Shown here: positions 8,415 through 17,000 of the stretch, piece by piece | How the letters are laid out: every line of letters begins with the position of its first letter | How positions within the stretch are numbered: position 1 is the first letter of the stretch | From: Aeromonas bestiarum | GTDB lineage: Bacteria; Pseudomonadota; Gammaproteobacteria; Enterobacterales; Aeromonadaceae | Direction: 5' to 3' | Length of the DNA: 51,045 nt | Assembly (NCBI RefSeq): GCF_000819745.1 | Contig: NZ_CDDA01000008.1 | Location: 1 to 51,045 of the forward strand | Made by a program: the position numbers and the translations under genes | Notes under the pieces: model-generated | Told to the model about the DNA's origin: nothing | The model's database searches: none | What the model saw: the letters and a program-made list of their open reading frames with translations, nothing else

Positions 8415-9413
8415 TTAGAAGTTGTAGAGCAGGCCGGTACTGACGCGGCTGGACTGGCTGTCGTAGAAGCCGATGTCGGAGTTGGCCCTGGAGTAGGCCG
8501 CAGTGAAGGTGGCGGCGAGGGCATCGACGCCGAACAGCTTGTGCCAGAAGAAGGTGCCGTTGATGGCAAACTCGTCCGCATCGGCACTTTGGCCGAAGAG
8601 GGGGTTTGCCTCGTCATACTTGCGCTTGCCGGCATAGAGGTTGCTGACGATGGACCACTGGGGACCGCGTTGGGCGTAGGTCAGCTTCAGACCCGTGTTC
8701 TTGAAGCTCTCGGCGCTGCCGTCGAGGCGGGCTTCCTTGTATACGATGGCGGGCTCCAGCAACTGGTTGCCGCCAAAGTGCCACTGGTAGGAGAGCTCCA
8801 TGTCGTGCATCTTGCCGTTGCGATCCAGCATATCGGCGTAGTGGGTGCCGTGGCTCTGGTCATACTGCTGGCCGCTGCGCTCCTCATCCATGTCCACTTC
8901 CCGGGTGGTCAGGGTGCCGTAGAAGTTGCTGCCCCAGATCTTGTCCCAGGCAAAACGGACTCCTTTTGACTTCACATCGGTCGAGCTGCGATCCACCCCG
9001 GTGGCGAAGGGATCGCTCCACAGTTCGACCGGCATGACGTTGAACACCAGCGAGGTGGCGACTATGCCCTTGTCACCCATCTCCTGACGCAGGCCGAGCT
9101 GCTGGGTGAAGTCGAAGCGTACCGCATCCTGGATCAGGTTGCCGAGGAAGATCTGGGTACGGGTATCGGCGAAGGTGTAGCGGATGTCGGCGTTGAGCAG
9201 CGGCGTCAGGCCGCTCTCGCTGTCGGGGGCGCCGAGGTCATCGATGCGACTGTGGTTGTCATCGCCGGCATAGAAGTTGGACTTGTAGCTGACGGCGTTG
9301 ACCCCGCCCAGCAGAAAACCGGACCAGCCGGACTGCTTGGGGATCTCGCCCAGATCGGCGTGGGCGGCATTGGCTGCCAGCAGACCAAGACTCAGCAGGG
9401 TGAGATTGCGCAT
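8415..9413 (-). CDS. DUF2860 outer-membrane beta-barrel protein
   Basis: The 332-aa protein starts with a signal peptide (MRNLTLLSLGLLAANAAHA) and ends in the YNF triplet with a C-terminal aromatic residue recognised by the BAM machinery. Between them are alternating amphipathic strands rich in Tyr, Phe and Gly, as in a monomeric outer-membrane barrel. It resembles the DUF2860 family common in Vibrio and Aeromonas, which has no agreed function. The start was set at the ATG complement 9411-9413 because the signal peptide begins there; an upstream in-frame codon would add sixteen residues that do not look like a signal. It stands alone between convergent DUF3334 and divergent arcB. Confidence 0.8.
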   Translation of the reverse strand: MRNLTLLSLGLLAANAAHADLGEIPKQSGWSGFLLGGVNAVSYKSNFYAGDDNHSRIDDLGAPDSESGLTPLLNADIRYTFADTRTQIFLGNLIQDAVRFDFTQQLGLRQEMGDKGIVATSLVFNVMPVELWSDPFATGVDRSSTDVKSKGVRFAWDKIWGSNFYGTLTTREVDMDEERSGQQYDQSHGTHYADMLDRNGKMHDMELSYQWHFGGNQLLEPAIVYKEARLDGSAESFKNTGLKLTYAQRGPQWSIVSNLYAGKRKYDEANPLFGQSADADEFAINGTFFWHKLFGVDALAATFTAAYSRANSDIGFYDSQSSRVSTGLLYNF

Positions 9414-9536
9414 CGATGAGACTCCTGAAATATCAGATGGTTGAATTGAACAGCCGGACATTATAGCCAGCCAGTCTTAACTCGGGCTGACCGAATTGAC
9501 TCCGGCATGCTACCCCAGTGCAAGGAGGAGGTTAAT

Positions 9537-9549
9537 CGATAATTTATCG
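9537..9549. promoter_or_regulatory. CGATAA/TTATCG inverted repeat upstream of arcB
   Basis: CGATAA and TTATCG flank a single T, giving a perfect 13-bp palindrome 72 bases before the arcB start in the divergent spacer to the DUF2860 gene. It could be an operator or part of a promoter; no regulator can be named. Confidence 0.3.
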
Positions 9550-9620
9550 TGCGACGGCACAAGAGTTCGGCGCGCCGTGCTGGTATTCTGTTCGGCGAAT
9601 ATGGGGGAGAAAACAACAAG

Positions 9621-11933
9621 ATGAAACAAATCAAATCCTGGGCGCAATATTACGTCGACCTGATGACCAAGCTGGGGCTGGTGCGCTTCAGCATGTTCCT
9701 GGCCACCGCCATCATAGTGCTGGCCGTCTCCATCCAGATGGGGGTCACCCTGTTTCTGCGCGGCACAGTGGACGTTGTCGATCTGGTGCGCTCTGTCTTC
9801 TTCGGCCTGCTGGTCACCCCCTGGGCCGTCTATTTTCTCTCCATCGTAGTGGATCAGCTGGAGGATTCCCGCCAGCGGCTGACCCGCATGGTGCGCAAGC
9901 TGCAAGACATGCGCGAGCGGGATCTGGAGCTCAACAGCCAGTTGCAGGAGAACATCAGCCGCCTCAACGCCCAGATCGCCGAGACAAACCGGGCCGAGAC
10001 CCTGCGCCAGCAGGCGATCGAGGATCTGGAGAACGAGGTGTTCCAGCGCGAGAAGGCCCAGCTGCATCTGGGTGAGCGCACCGCCTTGCTGCGCTCCTTC
10101 ATCGACTGCTCCCCTGATCTGGTTTACTACCGCAACGAAGACGAGCAGTTCTCCGGCTGCAACCGCGCCATGGAGGAGCTCACCGGCAAGGTGGAGGCCG
10201 AACTCATCGGGCTGACCCCGTTCGACGTCTACAAGCAGGAGATAGCGAACAAGGTGGTGGAGACCGACAAGCAGGTCTTCGCCAGCAACGAGCCGCTCAC
10301 CTATGAGCAGTGGCTGGAGTACCCCGACGGTCGCAAGGCCTACTTCGAGCTGCGCAAGGTGCCCTTCTTCGATCGCTTCGGCAAGCGGCTCGGCCTGCTC
10401 GGTTTCGGCCGCGACATCACGGAGCGCAAGCAGTATCAGGACAAGCTGGAGAAGGCGAGCCGCGACAAGACCACCTTCATCTCCACCATCAGCCATGAGC
10501 TGCGCACCCCGCTCAACGGCATAGTGGGGCTGAGCCGGATGCTGATGGATACACCGCTCGATCCCAAGCAGCATCAGCAGCTCAAGACCATCCACCTGAG
10601 TGCTGTGACGCTCGGCAACATCTTCAACGACATCATAGATCTGGACAAACTCGACCGGCGCCGGCTGGAAATAGCGCCGACCCCCATCGACCTGCCCGCC
10701 TTCCTCGACGAGCTGGAGACGCTGTCGCGCATCCAGGCGGAGCAGAAGGGGCTCTATCTGCATTTCGACCGGGACGGCGACATGCCGCAATTCGTGATGG
10801 CCGATGGCACCCGGCTGCGCCAGGTGTTGTGGAACCTGGTGGGCAATGCGGTCAAGTTTACCGATGAGGGCGGGGTGACGGTACGTTGCCTCTCCCACGC
10901 GGCCGATGAGCCGGGCAAGCTGGCCCTGCACTTCGAGGTGGAGGATACCGGCGTCGGCATTCCTCGCGCCCAGCAGGAGAAGATCTTCGCCATGTACTAT
11001 CAGGTGCAGGGCAAGAAGCACGCCACCGGCACCGGCATAGGGCTGGCGGTCTCCCGTCAGCTGGTACAGGCCATGGGCGGCCAGCTCTACGTGGACAGCG
11101 ACCCGGGTGAGGGCTCCTGCTTCACCGCCGAGCTGGAGGTGGACTGCGTCGAGCCTCAGGCCGCCGATGCCGAGCCCGAGATGCCCTCCCTGGATATCCT
11201 GCTGGTGGAGGACGTTGAGCTGAACGTGACGGTGGCCTGCGCCCTGCTCAACAAGCTCGGTCATCAGGTGCAGGTGGCACGGGACGGTGCCCAGGCGCTG
11301 GCCATGGCCAATCCCGATGACTTTGACTTGATCCTGCTGGATATCCAGCTGCCGGACATGACCGGCTTCGACGTGGCGGCCCAGCTGCTTGAGCGCTACG
11401 GCGACAGTTTGCCGCCCATGGTGGCGCTCACCGCCAACGCCACCGGCGATCGCCAGTACTATCGGGATCACGGCATGCAGGATGTGATCAACAAGCCGCT
11501 CGGCTCCAGGGCTGTGCGGGAGGTGATTGGTCACCTGTTTGCAGATCTCGCCGACGATGAGGCGGATGAGCAGGCCGATGCGGGCAGCCAGGATGAGCTG
11601 CTGGACTTGCCCTTCCTCACCGACTACGCCGATACGGTGGGCAAGCCGGTGCTGCTCTCCAGCGTCGATCTGTTCGAGAAGATGATGCCGGACTACATGG
11701 CTGTGCTCGACTCCAACATGATCGCCCGCGATCAGGCTGGCGTGGTGGAGGAGGCACACAAGATCAAGGGGGCGGCCGGCTCCATCGGTCTGCGCCGGCT
11801 GCAGCAGCTGGCCCAGCTGATCCAGAGCCCGGATCACCCCGCCTGGTGGGAGAACGTGGAGGACTGGATAGAGTCGCTGCGCCGCGAGTGTCCGGGTGAT
11901 ATCGCCAGGTTGAAACGCTGGCTGCTCTCATAG
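9621..11933 (+). CDS. arcB: Aerobic respiration control sensor kinase ArcB
   Basis: ArcB is the tripartite membrane sensor that responds to quinone redox state and phosphorylates ArcA. The 770-aa protein has two membrane helices (about residues 25-45 and 58-78), a coiled-coil linker (80-145), a PAS domain (150-270), a HisKA domain with His292 in SHELRTPLNG, an HATPase domain, a receiver domain with Asp574 (LLDIQLPD) and an HPt domain with His713 (EEAHKIKGAAGS). His292 is at the same number as in E. coli ArcB. The start at 9621 follows GGGGGAGAAAACAACAAG; the frame extends to 9549 without similarity. The PAS-region cysteines known in E. coli (Cys180, Cys241) are not obviously both present; I see Cys170 and Cys181-type positions only. 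Confidence 0.95.
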   Translation: MKQIKSWAQYYVDLMTKLGLVRFSMFLATAIIVLAVSIQMGVTLFLRGTVDVVDLVRSVFFGLLVTPWAVYFLSIVVDQLEDSRQRLTRMVRKLQDMRERDLELNSQLQENISRLNAQIAETNRAETLRQQAIEDLENEVFQREKAQLHLGERTALLRSFIDCSPDLVYYRNEDEQFSGCNRAMEELTGKVEAELIGLTPFDVYKQEIANKVVETDKQVFASNEPLTYEQWLEYPDGRKAYFELRKVPFFDRFGKRLGLLGFGRDITERKQYQDKLEKASRDKTTFISTISHELRTPLNGIVGLSRMLMDTPLDPKQHQQLKTIHLSAVTLGNIFNDIIDLDKLDRRRLEIAPTPIDLPAFLDELETLSRIQAEQKGLYLHFDRDGDMPQFVMADGTRLRQVLWNLVGNAVKFTDEGGVTVRCLSHAADEPGKLALHFEVEDTGVGIPRAQQEKIFAMYYQVQGKKHATGTGIGLAVSRQLVQAMGGQLYVDSDPGEGSCFTAELEVDCVEPQAADAEPEMPSLDILLVEDVELNVTVACALLNKLGHQVQVARDGAQALAMANPDDFDLILLDIQLPDMTGFDVAAQLLERYGDSLPPMVALTANATGDRQYYRDHGMQDVINKPLGSRAVREVIGHLFADLADDEADEQADAGSQDELLDLPFLTDYADTVGKPVLLSSVDLFEKMMPDYMAVLDSNMIARDQAGVVEEAHKIKGAAGSIGLRRLQQLAQLIQSPDHPAWWENVEDWIESLRRECPGDIARLKRWLLS

Positions 11934-11961
11934 ACGCGAGTCGCAGGCAAGGAGCCGCAAC

Positions 11962-13317
11962 ATGTATAGCCGTTTGATTACCCCTGGGCGCATCCATCGC
12001 TGGGGCGACGAAGATCTGCTGGAGGCGACCGAGCTGGATCGCGCTCGCATAGTGCAGGCCGCGCCGGTGCGCCGACTGCAGCAGAAGACCCAGGTCTTTC
12101 CGCTGGATGTGAAGGCCTCGGTACGCAGCCGTCTCACCCATTCGCTGGAGGTGCAGGAGACCGGCCGCCAGATCAGCCGCCGCGTTCTGGCAGCGCTGCC
12201 GGCGGGCTCGGTGTGCGAGGGGGCTTTCATCAATCTGGTGGAGATGTCCTGTCTCTTGCACGATGTCGGCAACCCGCCGTTCGGCCACTTTGGCGAGCAG
12301 GTGATGAGCCAGTGGCTGGCACAAGAGCTGGATAATCTCTTTGCCAGCGCCCATGACCAGCTCCCCAGCTCGCAGTGGGCCGAGCTGCGCCAGGACTTGC
12401 TGGTGTTCGACGGCAACGCCCAGAGCCTGCGGCTGGTGCACAGCCTGCACGAGCTGAATCTGACCCTGGGGCAGCTGGCCGCCCTGTGCAAGTATCCGCA
12501 GCAGCCCTTGCACTACAGTCAGCATCATGGCTGGGCCAGCAAGCGTGGCATCTTCTTCAGTGAACAACCCCTCTACCGTTCCCTGAGCCAGAGCCTGGGA
12601 CTGGCGCCCGGTTGCCGCCACCCGCTGGTCTACATCATGGAGGCGGCCGACGACATCTCCTACTGCATCGCCGATCTCGAAGATGCGGTGGACAGGCGCA
12701 TTCTCAGCCTGAGCGAGCTGCAACAGGCGCTGCGTCTGGCTGATGAGGGCGCCTACATGGCGGGCTTGCTGGCGGATGCCACCGCCTCTGACAGAGGCTT
12801 CTTCCCCCATTTTCGCCAGCAGCTGACCCGGGATCTGATCGCGCTGGCCGCCCACACCTATGTGAGCGAGCACGACATCATACTGAGTGGCGCCTATCCC
12901 CAGGCGTTGCTGCACGGTCAGGCGCCGGCGGCGCAGGTGCTCGACACCCTCAAACAGGTGGCTCGCGAGCAGGTGTTCATGCGGCCCGAGGTGGAGGCGC
13001 TGGAGCTGGAAGGCTATGCCGCCCTGCGTGGCGTGCTCTCCACCTATGCCTGCCTGCTGGCGCTGCCTGCCAGCCAGTTCGAGCGACTGCTGGCGGGGCA
13101 GGGGGGCAGCGAGCTGTTCTTCGCCCGCCGCCTGTTTCACCGCCTGTCGGCCCGCCACCTCAAAGCCTACCGGCTGGCGGTGGCCAACCGGGATCCCCGT
13201 TTCGACAAGGGTACCGAACAGGAGTGGTACTACCGGGTGCGGCTGCTGCTCGACTATGTGAGCGGCATGACGGATACCTATGCGCTGGAAGAGTTCCGCC
13301 TCTTGTCCGGGATCTGA
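11962..13317 (+). CDS. dgt: dGTPase-like HD phosphohydrolase (Dgt family)
   Basis: The 451-aa protein is a deoxyguanosinetriphosphate triphosphohydrolase family member, an enzyme class that cleaves dNTPs to the nucleoside and tripolyphosphate. Family landmarks are RRLQQKTQVFPL (residues 37-48), the first metal-binding histidine in RSRLTHSLEV (His60), the HD pair His100-Asp101 in CLLHDVGNPPFGHFGE, and the later EAADDISYCIADLEDAV helix. It is shorter than E. coli Dgt (about 505 aa), so the substrate may be broader than dGTP; the symbol reflects family rather than proven specificity. It starts 28 bp after arcB and is probably co-transcribed with it. Confidence 0.88.
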   Translation: MYSRLITPGRIHRWGDEDLLEATELDRARIVQAAPVRRLQQKTQVFPLDVKASVRSRLTHSLEVQETGRQISRRVLAALPAGSVCEGAFINLVEMSCLLHDVGNPPFGHFGEQVMSQWLAQELDNLFASAHDQLPSSQWAELRQDLLVFDGNAQSLRLVHSLHELNLTLGQLAALCKYPQQPLHYSQHHGWASKRGIFFSEQPLYRSLSQSLGLAPGCRHPLVYIMEAADDISYCIADLEDAVDRRILSLSELQQALRLADEGAYMAGLLADATASDRGFFPHFRQQLTRDLIALAAHTYVSEHDIILSGAYPQALLHGQAPAAQVLDTLKQVAREQVFMRPEVEALELEGYAALRGVLSTYACLLALPASQFERLLAGQGGSELFFARRLFHRLSARHLKAYRLAVANRDPRFDKGTEQEWYYRVRLLLDYVSGMTDTYALEEFRLLSGI

Positions 13318-13412
13318 CTCGCGCCAGGCAAATCCTGTGCGCTCCGTCCGGGAGCGGATGTGTGCGGCTGACGGGCGAGAGACTTGTGTCTCGTCTGGAT
13401 ATTGATAGATGG

Positions 13413-13436
13413 CTCACTCCCCATATGGGGGGTGAG
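13413..13436 (+). terminator. Hairpin downstream of the dgt-like gene
   Basis: CTCACTCCCC pairs with GGGGGGTGAG around ATAT, with one wobble pair. It starts 95 bases after the stop. No clean T-run follows, so termination is plausible but not certain. A smaller hairpin, GAGAC/GTCTC, lies just upstream around 13378-13391. Confidence 0.45.
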
Positions 13437-13509
13437 GTTCTTGTATAAAATTCGGTCTTTTTTTAGACTGTGGCAACTTGTTCAACTTTCACTCGGTAAG
13501 GAGACGGAT

Positions 13510-13602
13510 ATGCAACATTCAATGCTAAACGTTGCGTTCGACCGCTGCATCAGCAGCGCGAAGACTCGTGCTCTTTTTCTGCCGCGTGGAGGAAACAGGT
13601 AA
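13510..13602 (+). CDS. Possible 30-aa small protein or leader peptide
   Basis: A 30-codon frame starts at ATG 13510 with a near-perfect Shine-Dalgarno AAGGAG ending six bases before it. The peptide begins MQHSMLNVAFDRCISS and is basic at its end (KTRALFLPRGGNR). I do not recognise a family. A weak promoter, TTGTAT-17-TAGACT (13441-13469), would put the transcript start around 13476. The stop precedes a strong hairpin by 12 bases, and the DUF1127 gene follows, so it may be a leader that influences that gene. The call rests on the ribosome binding site and context only. Confidence 0.45.
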   Translation: MQHSMLNVAFDRCISSAKTRALFLPRGGNR

Positions 13603-13614
13603 CACCTGCTTTTT

Positions 13615-13644
13615 CATCACCCGCGGTTGTCCCGCAGGGTGATG
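13615..13644 (+). promoter_or_regulatory. Stable hairpin in front of the DUF1127 gene
   Basis: CATCACCC-GCGG (13615-13626) pairs with CCGC-A-GGGTGATG (13632-13644), giving 12 base pairs with one bulge and a five-base loop. No T-run follows. It lies between the 30-codon frame and the DUF1127 start, 42 bases before the latter, where an attenuation or mRNA-stability element would be expected. Confidence 0.55.
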
Positions 13645-13685
13645 CCCCCTCTCCGGGAGAACCGCACGTTCAACTGGAGAATATC

Positions 13686-13889
13686 ATGTCTATCGAACTG
13701 ACCCTGCTGCGCACCGTCGAATCCCTGGTTCAGAAGCGGATCACCCGGCTGGAACGCCGCACCAGTTACCTGCACCTCTCGCCCGCCTTGCTGAAAGACA
13801 TAGGTCTGGAAGGGCAAAATGTGCAGATCGCCCACATCCGTGAGCGGGAATATCAAACCGGCTTCCGGCTTGGGAATCGAATAACCTGA
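13686..13889 (+). CDS. DUF1127 small basic protein
   Basis: This 67-aa, arginine-rich protein matches DUF1127 (YjiS-like): an N-terminal helix (TLLRTVESLVQKRITRLERR) followed by the family core SPALLKDIGL at residues 32-41. Such proteins are often stress- or phosphate-responsive and some bind RNA in other bacteria; nothing here fixes the role. The start follows CTGGAGAATATC. It is preceded by a structured leader with a possible 30-aa ORF and is followed by a short G/C hairpin near 13893-13947 before the next gene. Confidence 0.85.
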   Translation: MSIELTLLRTVESLVQKRITRLERRTSYLHLSPALLKDIGLEGQNVQIAHIREREYQTGFRLGNRIT

Positions 13890-14037
13890 TGATGTGGGGC
13901 CTGGCCCCCTTCTTGCAGGAAAATGGCAGGCTCAGGCCTGCCATTTTTCGTATCCGGTTGAGTTTGGTTACGAATTTTCATTCGCACATTTTGCCAAAAT
14001 CTCTATCATCGCTCTCCGATCTGTTCAGGAGTTGTCC

Positions 14038-17000
14038 ATGTTGCGTCTTTGTTATCGCGCCTTCCTGTTGTGCTGGCTTGCCTGCTGGAGCCTTGTCGCC
14101 GCGGCAGAAACCGGTCTGGACAAGGATCGACTGGGGCTGTCCGAGCGGCTGTGGCTCGCCTCGCGCAGCGACCTGGTGGTCGGCATGCCCTCGGTGGCCT
14201 GGCCCCCCTATGTCTATGCGAATAGCCGGGGTGGTTTCAGCGGCCCGCTCGACGATTTTGCCTCCCTGGTCGCGAGCCGGCTGGGACTGACCCTGCGCTA
14301 CAAGACCTATCCCTACTATGCCGGAGCCCAGCAGGCCCTGCTCGATGGCGAGGTCGACATGCTGATCGGCGTGACCCCCAGCCACTCCCGGCAGCAACAG
14401 ATGCGTTTTACCTCGGACCTCATGGGGCTGCCCCGTGGCATTCTGCTGGCGAAGGGGGATGACCAGCTGACACTGCCGGCGGCCCGTCAACTGCGCTGGG
14501 TGTGTGAACACGGTTTCAGCTCCTGTGAGGAACTGGAGCAGCTTGGCATGGCGCACCTGGTGGAGGCCGACAGCAGCGACGAGGCTGTCTTCATGGTGAA
14601 GAAAGGTCTGGCGGATGCCTATCTGGCGGATCTGCCAGCCCTGGTGCGCTTGCAGCGCCTGCAACAGCAGGCCGGGCTCAAGGTGATCACCCCTGAGTGG
14701 GTGACCGATACCTCGCTGGCCATGGCGGTAGGCCCGAACAATCAGGGTCTGCTGGGCCTGCTGGAGCTGGCCCTCAACGATATCCCTCTCGATGAGCGAC
14801 GCCGCATTCTGGAGACTGGCGGCATAGTCGACTACGAACTGGCCAACGGCCCCCGTCAGATAGTGTTCAACCAGAGCGAGCTGGAGTGGCTGGCGCAGCA
14901 CCCGACCCTGAAATTCGGCGTCGCCCCCGACTGGCCGGCGGTGAGCGAGATCGACGGCAATGGCCAGCTCAAGGGGTTCCTCGCCGATCTGCTCAAGCTG
15001 CTCAGCATGCGCTCCGGCCTCAAATTCACCCTGGTGCCGACCAGCAGCTGGGCCGAGACTCAGGCGCTGTTCAAGGCGCGCAAGCTGGATCTCATCCCGG
15101 CCATTACCCCCACAGCCGAGCGGCGCCAGTACAGCCTGTTTACCCCGGATTACGCCTTCATTCACAGGGTGATCGCCGCCAGGCAGGGGGGCAAGGAGCT
15201 GGAAAACCTCAACGCACTCAAGGGCCACAAGGTAGGCATAGTCGGTGGTTCGGTCGAGGAGCTGATACTTGAGGAGGTGGGGGCCTATCCGGTGACGGTC
15301 AGCAGCGACACCAGGCTGCTACCCCTGCTCGATCAGCATGAGGTCGACTATGTGCTGATGAGCATGACGACCCTGGAACAGGCGCTGCAGAAGGGGTTCA
15401 ACAATCGCTATCAGGTGGTCTTCTCCGGCAACGAGCTGCGGGTGCCTGTCGCCATGGCGGTGCACCAGCAAGATCCCATGCTGCAGCAGATACTGACCAA
15501 GGTGCTGATCTCCATCCGGCCGGAGGAACTGGCCAAGCTGGAGCACAAATGGCTCTCCTTGAGCATACAGACCGGCATCAATCCGGCGACCGTGCTGCTC
15601 TGGTCCTCCTTCGGGATCGGCGCCTTCCTGCTGAGCGTCTTGCTGTTCATCGGCTGGAACCGCACGCTGCGCCGCCAGATCGTCCAGCGTGAGCTGGCTG
15701 AGCACAAGCTGAACGAGCAGCTGACCTTCGTGCAGACCCTGCTCAACTCCCTGCCCAACATGGTGGCGCTGCGGGATCGCGAGCAGCGTATCACCCTCTG
15801 CAATCAGGCCTACCGGGATGCCTTCATCGGGGCCAAGGTCGGCGATGATTGCGACGATCTCGACGGCATGCCGCCCCAGGAGCGGGAGCGGGTGCTCAGG
15901 GAGGAGCTGGAGGTGTGGCAGCGCGGTGAGCAGCTGGAAGGGGCGGGTTACAGCCGTCGCCAGGATGGTGCCATGTTCCACGTCATCTATGCCAAGCGCC
16001 CCTATCGCTCCCCGAACGGCGACATGCTGGGCGTACTGACCGTGCTCACCGACGTGACCCGCATCAAGGAGGCCGAGGCGCGGGCCCGCCAGGCGGAGAC
16101 CCGGCTCACCCAGATCACCGACAGCATGCCGGGCATAGTCTATCAATACCTGTGGCAGGGGCCAGGCAAGGGCCGCTTCCTTTATGCTTCTCAGGGGGCG
16201 AGCGAGATCCTGGGCGCCAGTCAGCAGGAGATGCTGTCGGCCGAGTCGGGGGGTGAGGTGTTCGGCTTTACCGAAGAGGCGCTGCAGGACTTTGTCAGCA
16301 AGGTGGCCAATCATGCTGAGACCCTGGCGCCGCTCGATCTGGAGGTCAGGGTGGCGCGCCCCGAAGGGGATCGCTATTTGCAGGTACGCGGCAGTTTCGT
16401 GCCACAGGAAGAGGGGCATCTGATCCTCAACGGGGTGATCCAGGACATCACGGCACTCAAGCGCCAGGAGAACGAGCTGCGAGAGGCACGCGCCTATGCG
16501 GAGCAGGCGATGCAGGTGCGCAGCCGCTTCCTCGCCACCATGAGCCATGAGCTCAGGACCCCCATCTCCGGCATGCACGGCATGCTGGAATTGCTGCAGA
16601 TGAGCGAGCTGAACGAAGATCAGCGCTACATGCTGCGCAACGTCATCACCTCCACCAACAACCTGCTCTATCTGGTCAACGACGTGCTCGACTTCTCCAA
16701 GATAGAGGCGGGCCAGCTGCAGCTGCATTATCAGGATGGTCGCCTCGCCTCCGTGATCTGCGACGTGATCCGCGGTCATGCCACCCTGGCCCATGGCAAG
16801 GGGTTGAAGGTGACGCTGGAGTGGGCGCCAGAGGTGCCGGATCAGGCCCGCATCGACGTCGTGCGGGTGGGGCAGGTGCTCTCCAATCTGCTCAACAATG
16901 CGGTCAAGTTCACCGAGCGGGGCGAGATCCGCATCCAGGTCAGCTATCGCGCCGAGCAACTGTTCATCGCCGTCAGCGATACCGGCATCGGCATCGCCGA

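Noticed and set aside
9510..11837. A 775-codon open frame antisense to arcB, and similar long antisense frames opposite the hybrid kinase, chemoreceptor, HD-GYP, amiB and mutL genes
   Set aside because: High-GC coding DNA with biased third positions produces long antisense frames; the translations are rich in His, Gln and Leu and show no domain, while the sense proteins are unmistakable.
13308..13360. GTCCGGGA at the end of the dgt-like gene repeated about 37 bases later
   Set aside because: Only eight bases match cleanly and the flanks do not align, so chance is sufficient.
13894..14037. Longer N-terminus for the hybrid kinase beginning at 13894
   Set aside because: It would place 48 residues ahead of an evident signal peptide, and the ATG at 14038 has a good AGGAG site.
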